From assembly GCA_963725085.1 (NCBI GenBank), contig CAVRXM010000005.1:496001-560000 (forward strand): a DNA stretch of 64,000 nt. The letters are read 5' to 3'. The translations under genes were made by a program, and so were the position numbers. How positions within the stretch are numbered: the first letter of the stretch is position 1; every line of letters starts with the position of its first letter. Source of the stretch: VRUE01 sp963725085. GTDB taxonomy: Bacteria > Actinomycetota > Thermoleophilia > Solirubrobacterales > 70-9. Below, one piece after another: positions 32,200 to 41,196 of this stretch. The notes under the pieces are model-generated. The model ran no database searches, was not told where the DNA came from, and saw nothing but the letters and a program-made list of their open reading frames with translations.

Positions 32200-34471
32200 C
32201 TAGGGCGCCGAGACGTTCGTCAGGTCGTTGTCCCAGACGTTGTTGGCCCAGGTCAGCGGCCCCGAGAAGTAGTCGCCGATCCCGTAGCTGCCGCCGTTGG
32301 GGTAGTAGCCGTGGCCATCGCCGGGGCTTTCCGTGTTGGCCTGGGTCACGCCCTTGCAGAGATGGTGCCCACCGCTTGAGACTTCGGACGCCAAGCAGCG
32401 AGCGATCCGGTTGCCCGTGATCACGGTCTGGGCACCGGCAGGATTGCTGTTGTTGGCCTGCGGATAGAAGACGAAGCCGCCGCCGGCGAGGAGGCTGTCC
32501 TTGACGGTGTACTTGTTGCCGCCGCCGCAGATCGTGTCGCCGAAGACGACCGCCGTTTGCCAAACCGGATTGAGCAGGGTGTCGTGTTCGGCGGTGAAGG
32601 CGCCCGAGCAGAAGTAGACGTTCTCGACGTGGTCGGCCGAGATCTCGATCTTGGCGATCCCGTAGGAGTCCTTCAGGGTGCCGGAGCCATACCAGTTTGA
32701 GTCGCAGCCATGGAGATAGAGGTTTTCCCCGACCGTGCTCGCCCCGCCCTGGTTGCGGATGTCGTGCTCGCAGGTCTTCCCCGCTTCGGTCCTGGTCTCG
32801 ACATTGCGGATCACGGTGCCGCTGACGCCGCTATTGACCCTGATCGCGTAGTTGCCGCAGGTATTGGTGGTGCCGCAATTCCCCGTCTGGGTCACGCGGC
32901 TGTTTTCGATCGTGACGTTGTTGGCGTTGACGTAGATCTGGCCGGTCACGTCCTTGCCCGAGATCACCTGGCCCGCGGTCGCGACGGTGATGCTGCCGCT
33001 CGCGGTCAGGCTCGTGCCGGCCGGGACCCCGGTGTTGGTCGGGTCCGGATAGCCGCAGCTGCTCGGCGAGGCGAAGCAGTTGGAGCCGGTCGGCGGCGGC
33101 AAGGAGGCTTCGACGGTCCAGCTGCGGGTCGCCGGAGTGGGGTCGACGTTGCCGGCGGCATCGGTGGCCCGGACCGAGAAGGTGTGGGCGCCGGTGCTCA
33201 GGCCCGAGTAGGCCTTCGGCGAGCTGCAGGCGGCAAAGGAGCCGGAGTCGAGCTTGCATTCGAAGCTCGAGCCGGGCTCGGTCGAGGAGAAGGAGAAGCT
33301 GGCCGCAGGTCGAGGTCGTCGTCCCCGAGGGGCCGGAGCCGATCGTGGTGTCGGGCGGGGTCGTGTCGGGGGCCGCAGCGACGAGGAAGGACTTCCTGTT
33401 CGATGCCGAGTCTCCATTCGCGTCGGTGACCGCGAGCCGCACGTATTTGGTGCCGGTCGATTCGAAGGTGAACTCGATCGCGCAGCCTTCCCGGGTCTGC
33501 CAGATGGTGGCGCCGGTTTCATCCTCGAAGGTCCAGGTGCAGCTGAGCGGCCCTTCTCCGGTTGACTTGGTGCCGTCGAGTTCCACCGGGACGTCGACCA
33601 GCGGGTTGATGGGCGCGGTCCAGATCGCTTCCACCGGGATGATGGGCAGCGCCGGGGCCGCTTCGACGGTCCAGCTGCGGGTCGCCGGAGTGGGGTCGAC
33701 GTTGCCGGCGGCATCGGTGGCCCGGACCGAGAAGGTGTGGGCGCCGGTGCTCAGGCCCGAGTAGGCCTTCGGCGAGCTGCAGGCGGCAAAGGAGCCGGAG
33801 TCGAGCTTGCATTCGAAGCTCGAGCCGGGCTCGGTCGAGGAGAAGGAGAAGCTGGCCGAGGTCGAGGTCGTCGTCCCCGAGGGGCCGGAGCCGATCGTGG
33901 TGTCGGGCGGGGTCGTGTCGGGCGGGGGAGTTTCGGAAGTGGATGGGGTGGGTTCCACAGCCCAGGTGTCGGCGGCGGGCGATGGGTCGACGTTTCCCGA
34001 GGCATCGACGGCCCGCACCGAGAAGCTGTGCGTACCGAGGCTTACGGAGTACGACTTCGGCGAGCCGCAGGATCGCCACCTGGCTGCATCGAGCTTGCAT
34101 TCGAACTTCGAGCCGGACTCGGTCGACGTGAAAGCAAAGTTCGCCGAGGTGACCGTCGTGCTGGCCAACGGCTCAGCCGTGATCGTCGTGTCCGGGGGGA
34201 CACTGTCACAGACCAGACGATGGTGGACGTACTGGCAGCCCGCGCTGAGGGAGCGGACCGCTGTGCGGCGGCCCTTCCGCCCTCCAGACCCCTTCTTCGA
34301 ATTGAACGCGGTGGTGAGCGGCTCACGTTGACCGAACAACGGCGCAGTCTTGGCGACAGCCCACCCGGCGCCGAGCGAAAAGAGCACCACACAGGCGACA
34401 ATCACCGCGGAGAGCTTTCGCCTCCGCCATCCCCGTGTGGCTCCGGTGGAATCCTGTCCCTTGCTGGCCAT
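32200..34471 (-). CDS. Secreted Ig-like/PKD beta-helix protein I, one frameshift
   Basis: About 757 aa if the shift near 33301 is closed. Order: basic N-terminus and membrane/signal helix (L-S-A-V-I-V-A-C-V-V-L-F-S-L-G), a variant Ig-like unit (F-E-C-K-L-D-A-A-R-W), a standard Ig-like unit (F-E-C-K-L-D-S-G-S-F-A-A-C-S-S-P-K-A-Y), a PKD-like unit (V-E-L-D-G-T-K-S-T-G-E-G), another Ig-like unit, and a C-terminal about 300-aa right-handed beta-helix starting N-C-F-A-S-P-S-S-C-G-Y-P-D-P. The frame breaks where GGCCGAGG is expected but GGCCGCAGG occurs. The C-terminal 1.1 kb is nearly identical to that of protein II. Function unknown; polysaccharide binding or cleavage is a guess. Confidence 0.75.
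32203..33299 (-). repeat. 1.1-kb direct repeat, copy 1
   Basis: This segment, covering the beta-helix domain and last Ig-like unit of protein I, matches 34574-35670 at an offset of 2371 bp with only about five single-base differences seen (for example near 32791, 32802, 32842 and 32894). Such identity means a recent duplication or ongoing gene conversion; it is also a hazard for assembly. Confidence 0.85.
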
Positions 34472-34570
34472 TGCGGGGCGTTTCGGATGAGGAATTCGAG
34501 TAATCGATCATTTCCTGCTCCTCGCAGACGGATGTTCTACGCGGTGTACATAACCTGGAAGGCGCCTTTC

Positions 34571-37568
34571 TCAGGGCGCCGAGACGTTCGTCAGGTCGTT
34601 GTCCCAGACGTTGTTGGCCCAGGTCAGCGGCCCCGAGAAGTAGTCGCCGATCCCGTAGCTGCCGCCGTTGGGGTAGTAGCCGTGGCCATCGCCGGGGCTT
34701 TCCGTGTTGGCCTGGGTCACGCCCTTGCAGAGATGGTGCCCACCGCTTGAGACTTCGGACGCCAAGCAGCGAGCGATCCGGTTGCCCGTGATCACGGTCT
34801 GGGCACCGGCAGGATTGCTGTTGTTGGCCTGCGGATAGAAGACGAAGCCGCCGCCGGCGAGGAGGCTGTCCTTGACGGTGTACTTGTTGCCGCCGCCGCA
34901 GATCGTGTCGCCGAAGACGACCGCCGTTTGCCAAACCGGATTGAGCAGGGTGTCGTGTTCGGCGGTGAAGGCGCCCGAGCAGAAGTAGACGTTCTCGACG
35001 TGGTCGGCCGAGATCTCGATCTTGGCGATCCCGTAGGAGTCCTTCAGGGTGCCGGAGCCATACCAGTTTGAGTCGCAGCCATGGAGATAGAGGTTTTCCC
35101 CGACCGTGCTCGCCCCGCCCTGGTTGCGGATGTCGTGCTCGCAGGTCTTCCCCGCTTCGGTCCGGGTCTCGACGTTGCGGATCACGGTGCCGCTGACGCC
35201 GCTGTTGACCCTGATCGCGTAGTTGCCGCAGGTATTGGTGGTGCCGCAATTCCCCGTCTGGGTGACGCGGCTGTTTTCGATCGTGACGTTGTTGGCGTTG
35301 ACGTAGATCTGGCCGGTCACGTCCTTGCCCGAGATCACCTGGCCCGCGGTCGCGACGGTGATGCTGCCGCTCGCGGTCAGGCTCGTGCCGGCCGGGACCC
35401 CGGTGTTGGTCGGGTCCGGATAGCCGCAGCTGCTGGGCGAGGCGAAGCAGTTGGAGCCGGTCGGCGGCGGCAAGGAGGCTTCGACGGTCCAGCTGCGGGT
35501 CGCCGGAGTGGGGTCGACGTTGCCGGCGGCATCGGTGGCCCGGACCGAGAAGGTGTGGGCGCCGGTGCTCAGGCCCGAGTAGGCCTTCGGCGAGCTGCAG
35601 GCGGCAAAGGAGCCGGAGTCGAGCTTGCATTCGAAGCTCGAGCCGGGCTCGGTCGAGGAGAAGGAGAAGCTGGCGCGAGGTCGAGGTCGTCGTCCCCGAG
35701 GGGCCGGAGCCGATCGTGGTGTCGGGCGGGGTCGTGTCGGGCGGGGCGGAGGGATCAATGGTCCAGCTGCGGGTCGCCGGGGTCGGGTCGACGTTGCCGG
35801 CGGCATCGGTGGCCCGGACCGAGAAGGTGTGGGCGCCGGTGCTCAGGCCCGAGTAGGCCTTCGGCGAGCTGCAGGCGGCAAAGGAGCCGGAGTCGAGCTT
35901 GCATTCGAAGCTCGAGCCGGGCTCGGTCGAGGAGAAGGAGAAGCTGGCGAGGTCGAGGTCGTCGTCCCCGAGGGGCCGGAGCCGATCGTGGTGTCGGGCG
36001 GGGTCGTGTCGGGGGCCGCAGCGACGAGGAAGGACTTCCTGTTCGATGCCGAGTCTCCATTCGCGTCGGTGACCGCGAGCCGCACGTATTTGGTGCCGGT
36101 CGATTCGAAGGTGAACTCGATCGCGCAGCCTTCCCGGGTCTGCCAGATGGTGGCGCCGGTTTCATCCTCGAAGGTCCAGGTGCAGCTGAGCGGCCCTTCT
36201 CCGGTTGACTTGGTGCCGTCGAGTTCCACCGGGACGTCGACCAGCGGGTTGATGGGCGCGGTCCAGATCGCTTCCACCGGGATGATGGGCGGCGCCGGGG
36301 CCGCTTCGACGGTCCAGCTGCGGGTCGCCGGAGTGGGGTCGACGTTGCCGGCGGCATCGGTGGCCCGGACCGAGAAGGTGTGGGCGCCGGTGCTCAGGCC
36401 CGAGTAGGCCTTCGGCGAGCTGCAGGCGGCAAAGGAGCCGGAGTCGAGCTTGCATTCGAAGCTCGAGCCGGGCTCGGTCGAGGAGAAGGAGAAGCTGGCG
36501 CGAGGTCGAGGTCGTCGTCCCCGAGGGGCCGGAGCCGATCGTGGTGTCGGGCGGGGTCGTGTCGGGGGCCGCAGCGACGAGGAAGGACTTCCTGTTCGAT
36601 GCCGAGTCTCCATTCGCGTCGGTGACCGCGAGCCGCACGTATTTGGTGCCGGTCGATTCGAAGGTGAACTCGATCGCGCAGCCTTCCCGGGTCTGCCAGA
36701 CGGTGAGCCGGTTTCATCCTCGAAGGTCCAGGTGCAGCTGAGCGGCCCTTCTCCGGTTGACTTGGTGCCGTCGAGTTCCACCGGGACGTCGACCAGCGGG
36801 TTGATGGGCGCGGTCCAGATCGCTTCCACCGGGATGATGGGCGGCGCCGGGGCCGCTTCGACGGTCCAGCTGCGGGTCGCCGGAGTGGGGTCGACGTTGC
36901 CGGCGGCATCGGTGGCCCGGACCGAGAAGGTGTGGGCGCCGGTGCTCAGGCCCGAGTAGGCCTTCGGCGAGCTGCAGGCGGCAAAGGAGCCGGAGTCGAG
37001 CTTGCATTCGAAGCTCGAGCCGGGCTCGGTCGAGGAGAAGGAGAAGCTGGCGCGAGGTCGAGGTCGTCGTCCCCGAGGGGCCGGAGCCGATCGTGGTGTC
37101 GGGCGGGGTCGTGTCGGGGGCCGCAGCGACGAGGAAGGACTTCCTGTTCGATGCCGAGTCTCCATTCGCGTCGGTGACCGCGAGCCGCACGTATTTGGTG
37201 CCGGGGGATTCGAAGGTGAACTCGATCGCGCAGCCTTCCTCAAGGTCGTAGACCACCGATCCGGTTGCGTTCTCGAACGACCAGGTGCAGCTGAGCGGCC
37301 CTTCTCCGGTTGACTTGGTGCCGTCGAGTTCCACCGGGACGTCGACCAGCGGTTCTGTCGGCGCCGACCACACGGCTTCCACCGGGTCGCTGGCTGCCAA
37401 AGTCCCGGTCGGCGTTGTCGGGCTTGGGTCGATGTTCCCGGCCGCATCGGAAAGCGCGACGTACCCGGCACGAAATGGGGCGGCAACCCCCGGCTCAAAG
37501 TTGGCGGCCGCAAAGGCAATCAGCGCCACCGAGAGCGCCAGGCCTTTCTTGAGTGGGAATTTGAACAT
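34571..37568 (-). CDS. Secreted PKD/Ig-like beta-helix protein II with alternating frameshifts
   Basis: From the ATG at 37568: signal peptide (L-K-K-G-L-A-L-S-V-A-L-I-A-F-A-A-A), then PKD-like, Ig-like, PKD-like, Ig-like, PKD-like, Ig-like, Ig-like and the C-terminal beta-helix to the TGA at 34571. The correct reading frame switches at 37049, 36700, 36497, 35946 and 35672, always between the same two frames (+1, -1, +1, -1, +1). Four of these five sites lie at the same codons of the Ig-like unit (T-S-T-S-A-S-F). As read, the beta-helix is out of frame with the start codon. Either a collapsed or mis-assembled repeat or a true hypermutable locus. Confidence 0.65.
34574..35670 (-). repeat. 1.1-kb direct repeat, copy 2
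   Basis: Near-identical partner of 32203-33299, encoding the beta-helix domain and adjacent Ig-like unit of protein II. Identity stops at the indel site at about 35672, exactly where the reading frame changes, and continues with the shared PKD/Ig-like repeat sequence beyond. Confidence 0.85.
35680..37330 (-). repeat. Tandem 551-552-bp coding repeats (PKD-like + Ig-like)
   Basis: Three near-identical units of 184 codons are seen in protein II; a landmark in the Ig-like part falls at 35883, 36434 and 36986 (periods 551 and 552). A related single unit in protein I has landmarks at 33238 and 33791 (period 553). An extra Ig-like unit without its PKD partner lies at 35609. The odd periods reflect 1-nt indels. 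Confidence 0.85.
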
Positions 37569-37680
37569 GATGGCTCGTCAGACCGGTTCGTGGGCGCATG
37601 AGGCCAGGCCCTGCCCAGCTCGCCCTGCACCCCTCCCGCGCGATAGCCGTCGCAGACAGAACCTGTCTAAAAGTTGTGCA

Positions 37681-37730
37681 GGAGACTACCCGAAATTGGG
37701 TGCCACATGCATCCAATTCGGGGTATCTCC
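37681..37730 (-). terminator. Long hairpin downstream of protein III gene
   Basis: An imperfect inverted repeat with about 21-nt arms runs GGAGAcTACCCGAA at the left and TTCGGGGTAtCTCC at the right, around a CCACATG loop. It lies 23-72 bp past the stop of the minus-strand protein III gene and upstream of the protein II start. A smaller perfect dyad AGACAG/CTGTCT is at 37655-37668. Suits a factor-dependent terminator or mRNA 3' stabiliser; no T-tract. Confidence 0.45.
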
Positions 37731-37752
37731 GCAAATCCGTCGGATGGTTGGC

Positions 37753-38811
37753 TCAGGGAGCCGGGATCCTCGCCGAATTATTGTCCCAGGCGTTCTTTCT
37801 CCAGGTCAGCGGCCCCGAGAAGTAGTAGCCGATCCCGTAGCTGCCTCCGTTGGGGTAGAAGCCGTACTGGTCGAAGCCGCCTCGGCATAGGTGGTTTCCG
37901 CCGCTCGGTGCGACGATTTCCCTGGTCCTGCAGCGAGCAATGCGGTTGCCCTCGATCACCGTGCGGGCGCCGGCCGGCTTGCCGCTATTGTTGGCCTGCG
38001 GATAGAAGACGTAGCCGGCGCCGGCGAGGAGGCTGTCCTTGACGGTGTACCTGTTGCCGCCGCCGCAGATCGTGTCGCCGAAGACGACGGCGGTTTGCAT
38101 TACCGGATTGAGCAGGGTGTCGTGTTCGGCAGTGAAGGTGCCCGAGCAGAAGTAGACGTTCTCGACGTGGTCGGCCGAGATCTCGATTTTGGCAATCCCG
38201 TAGGAGTTCTTCAGGGTGCCTGAGCCGTACCAGTTTGAGTCGCAGGCATGGAGATAGAGTCCTTCGCCCGTTACCGACGCAGAGCCCTGGTTGCGGATGT
38301 CGTGCTCGCAGGTCTTGCCGGCCTTGGTCCTGGTCTCGACGTTGCGGATCACGGTGCCGCTGACGCCGCTGTTGATCCTGATCGCGTAGTTGCCGCAGGT
38401 GTCGGTGGTGCCGCAGCTGGTGGTCTGGGTGACGCGGGTGTTTTCGATCGTGACGTTGTCGGCGTTGACGTAGATCTGGCCGGTCACGTCCTTGCCCGAG
38501 ACCACCTGGCCCGCGGTCGCGACGGTGATGCTGCCGCTCGCGGTCAGGCTCGTGCCCGCCGGGACCCCGGTGTTGCTCGGGTCCGGATAGCCGCAGCTGC
38601 TCGGCGAGGAGAAGCATTTGGAGCTCCGCGTGGCGGAGTTGGAGCTTCGCGTGGCGGAGTTGGAGCTTCGCGTGGCGTGGTGATCCGCCTTAGATCCTCC
38701 GTGATCCGCTTGAGATCCGCTACACGCGCTGAGAAGAGCAGTGAGGACCGCGGTTGGGACGAGTGTCCGACTCAGACGCACTTTGAGGGCCCCGGGGGGT
38801 CGCGCCAGCAC
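37753..38811 (-). CDS. Beta-helix lipoprotein III
   Basis: 352 aa and intact. The N-terminus (L-V-P-T-A-V-L-T-A-L-L-S-A-C-S-G-S) is a lipoprotein signal with lipobox L-S-A-C. Next comes a short linker with a repeated T-R-S-S-N-S-A unit, then only the beta-helix domain (C-F-S-S-P-S-S-C-G-Y-P-D-P to the C-terminal I-P-A-P). No Ig-like or PKD-like units. The GTG at 38811 is the outer start; a second GTG 30 nt further in would give a more usual lipoprotein signal length. It shows that the beta-helix is an independent module that can be membrane-anchored. Confidence 0.85.
   Translation of the reverse strand: MLARPPGALKVRLSRTLVPTAVLTALLSACSGSQADHGGSKADHHATRSSNSATRSSNSATRSSKCFSSPSSCGYPDPSNTGVPAGTSLTASGSITVATAGQVVSGKDVTGQIYVNADNVTIENTRVTQTTSCGTTDTCGNYAIRINSGVSGTVIRNVETRTKAGKTCEHDIRNQGSASVTGEGLYLHACDSNWYGSGTLKNSYGIAKIEISADHVENVYFCSGTFTAEHDTLLNPVMQTAVVFGDTICGGGNRYTVKDSLLAGAGYVFYPQANNSGKPAGARTVIEGNRIARCRTREIVAPSGGNHLCRGGFDQYGFYPNGGSYGIGYYFSGPLTWRKNAWDNNSARIPAP
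38618..38680. repeat. Three tandem 21-bp repeats in protein III
   Basis: Units at 38618-38638, 38639-38659 and 38660-38680 differ at one to three bases and encode the 7-aa linker unit T-R-S-S-N-S-A (last copy changed). The length is a multiple of three, so copy-number change keeps the frame; it only lengthens the tether between lipid anchor and beta-helix. Confidence 0.85.
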
Positions 38812-38815
38812 TCGC

Positions 38816-40960
38816 TCAGGGAGCCGAGATGGTCGTCAGGTCGTCGTCCCAGACGTTGCCGGCCCAGGTCAGCGGCCCCGAGAAGTAGTCGCCGATCCCG
38901 TAGCTGCCGCCGCTGGGGTAGTAACCGTATTGGTCGAAGCCCCCTTCGCAGAGGTGGTTCCCGCCGCTGGGCGCAAGGACGTCCTTGGTCTTGCAGCGAG
39001 CGATGCGATTGCCTTCGATCACGGTCTGGGCACCGGCGGGATTGTCGTTGTTGGCCTGCGGATAGAAGACGAAACCGCCGCCGGCGAGGAGGCTGTCCTT
39101 GACGGTGTACTTGTTGCCGCCGCCGCAGATCGTGTCGCCGAAGACGACTGCGGTCTGCTTGACCGGGTTCAACAGGGTGTCGTGTTCGGCGGTGAAGGTG
39201 CTTGAGCAGAAGTAGACGTTCTCGACGTGATCGGCCGAGATTTCGATCTTGGCGATCCCGTAGGAGTTCTTCAGAGTGCCGGAGCCGTACCAGTTTGAGT
39301 CGCAGCCGTGCAGATAGAGGTTTTCCCCGACCGTGCTCGAGCCGCCCTGGTTGCGGATGTCGTGCTCGCAGGTCTTGCCGGCTTCGGTCCGGGTCTCGAC
39401 GTTGCGGATCACGGTGCCGCTGACGCCGCTGTTGATCCTGATCGCGTAGTTGCCGCAGGTGTCGGTCGTGCCGCAGCTGGTGGTCTGGGTGACGCGGCTG
39501 TTTTCGATCGTGACGTTGTCGGCGTTGACGTAGATCTGGCCGGTCACGTCCTTGCCGCTGATCGTCTGGCCCACGGTCGCGGCGGTGATGCTGCCGCTCG
39601 CGGTCAGCGCGGTCCCGGCCGGGACCCCGGTGTTGGTCGGGTCCGGATAGCCGCAGCTGCTCGGCGAGGCGAAGCAGTTGGAGCCGCCCGGCGGCGGCGA
39701 GGCGGCTTCGACGGTCCAGCTCTGAGCGGCCGGGCTCAGGTCGACGTTGCCGGACGGATCGGTGGCCCGGACCGAGAAGGTGTGGGCGCCTTCGCCGAGG
39801 CCCGAGTAGGCCTTCGGCGAGCTGCAGGCGGCAAAGGAGCCGGAGTCGAGCTTGCATTCGAAGCTCGAGCCGGGCTCGGTCGAGGAGAAGGAGAAGCTGG
39901 CCGAGGTCGAGGTCGTCGTCCCCGAGGGGCCGGAGCCAATCGTGGTGTCGGGCGGGGTCGTGTCGGGCGGGGCGGAGGGATCAATAATCCAGCTCTGAGC
40001 GGCCGGGCTCGGGTCGACGTTGCCGGCGGCATCGGTGGCCCGGACCGAGAAGGTGTGGGCGCCTTCGCCGAGGCCCGAGTAGGCCTTCGGCGAGCTGCAG
40101 GCGGCGAAGGAGCCGGAGTCGAGCTTGCATTCGAAGCTCGAGCCGGGCTCGGTCGAGGAGAAGGAGAAGCTGGCCGCGGTCGCGGGGGTCACGCCCGAGG
40201 GGCCGGAATTGATTGCGGTGTCCGGCGGGGTGAGATCGAGGCCCGTCCCGACGGCAAAGGACTGCTTGTTCGACGCCGAGTCTCCGTTCGCATCGCTGAC
40301 ACTCAGCCGCACGTACTTGGTGCCGGGAGATTCGAAGGTGAAGTCGATCGCGCAGCCTTCCTCGGTCTCGAAGACCGTCGACCCGGCTTGATTCTCGAAT
40401 GACCACGTGCAGCTGAGCGACCCGTCTCCGATTGAGCCGGTGCCGTCCAACTCCACCGGGACGGCGACCCGCGCGCCTGTGGGCGGGGTCCAGATCGCTT
40501 CAACCGCCGTGTCGGGCGGGACCGGGTGGAGCGGAGGTGAGCTCGGCGCCAGGGGTGGAATCGTCTGTTGGAGACTCGGGAAACTCGCGGTATTCCACGG
40601 CCCGGTGCCCGCGAGCACCTCATCTCCGTCGCGATACCCATCGCCGTCGCTGTCGGCTCTCCGTGGATTGGTCTTCGTCCGGCGCACCTCGGTCCAATCA
40701 GTGAGGCCGTCCCCGTCGGTGTCGGCCTTGCCCGGATCCGTCTTCGTCCGGCGCACCTCGGTCCAGTCGGTGAGTCCTTCGCCGTCGGTGTCGGCCTTCC
40801 GCGGATTGGTCCTGGTGCGGTGCACCTCGGTCCAGTTGCTGAGTCCGTCGCCGTCGCTGTCGACCTTCCGCGCCGGGGACGGCTTGGCGACAGCGCTCGC
40901 CGGCAGCGCGGCCCAGGCAATGGCGACGATCGCTGACACGATGGGCAGCACGAGCATCAT
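38816..40960 (-). CDS. Secreted TSP3/PKD/Ig-like beta-helix protein IV
   Basis: About 714 aa from the ATG pair at 40955-40960 (the frame is open to a TTG at 41020). Signal peptide (V-S-A-I-V-A-I-A-W-A-A-L-P-A-S-A), then four calcium-binding thrombospondin type-3-like repeats of about 23 aa (D-T-D-G-D-G-L-T-D-W-T-E-V-R-R-T-K-T), a Pro-rich linker, one PKD-like unit, two Ig-like units and the beta-helix. No frameshift: both Ig-like units here have the unmutated junction. The calcium repeats suggest an extracellular, Ca2+-stabilised stalk. The beta-helix resembles pectate-lyase-like folds, but no catalytic residues can be assigned. Confidence 0.88.
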   Translation of the reverse strand: MMLVLPIVSAIVAIAWAALPASAVAKPSPARKVDSDGDGLSNWTEVHRTRTNPRKADTDGEGLTDWTEVRRTKTDPGKADTDGDGLTDWTEVRRTKTNPRRADSDGDGYRDGDEVLAGTGPWNTASFPSLQQTIPPLAPSSPPLHPVPPDTAVEAIWTPPTGARVAVPVELDGTGSIGDGSLSCTWSFENQAGSTVFETEEGCAIDFTFESPGTKYVRLSVSDANGDSASNKQSFAVGTGLDLTPPDTAINSGPSGVTPATAASFSFSSTEPGSSFECKLDSGSFAACSSPKAYSGLGEGAHTFSVRATDAAGNVDPSPAAQSWIIDPSAPPDTTPPDTTIGSGPSGTTTSTSASFSFSSTEPGSSFECKLDSGSFAACSSPKAYSGLGEGAHTFSVRATDPSGNVDLSPAAQSWTVEAASPPPGGSNCFASPSSCGYPDPTNTGVPAGTALTASGSITAATVGQTISGKDVTGQIYVNADNVTIENSRVTQTTSCGTTDTCGNYAIRINSGVSGTVIRNVETRTEAGKTCEHDIRNQGGSSTVGENLYLHGCDSNWYGSGTLKNSYGIAKIEISADHVENVYFCSSTFTAEHDTLLNPVKQTAVVFGDTICGGGNKYTVKDSLLAGGGFVFYPQANNDNPAGAQTVIEGNRIARCKTKDVLAPSGGNHLCEGGFDQYGYYPSGGSYGIGDYFSGPLTWAGNVWDDDLTTISAP

Positions 40961-41196
40961 CCTCGGTGGTGTGAGCCGGCGCACGGTACTCGGAATAGGT
41001 GTCAATCGATACTCGCTCAATCGGACGGCTTCATGCTGAGGAGCGTCCTAATTTGCGACCCCGGCGACCCGTCTCTCCTGAGGCACGGGAAAAGAATCGG
41101 AGCCCGCTGGACGCGGACCCCTGGGGCGCCGCACTCGAAACGCTCCCGCTACGCAGCAGCAAACGCGGCGAGAATACCTAAGAGTTTTGATTTATG

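Noticed and set aside
34323..35630. 435-codon minus-strand frame through the beta-helix of protein II
   Set aside because: It is the beta-helix read in the wrong frame (rich in R, Q, H, L); the true frame gives the conserved domain. Noted only because it shows that the out-of-frame reading has no stop.
35680..37330. Possible CRISPR or minisatellite array
   Set aside because: Units are 551-552 bp, coding, with recognisable PKD/Ig-like domains and no spacers.
38618..38680. Short direct repeats as a CRISPR-like or phase-variation tract
   Set aside because: Three contiguous 21-bp units without spacers, in frame and encoding a 7-aa linker; length change would not alter the frame.
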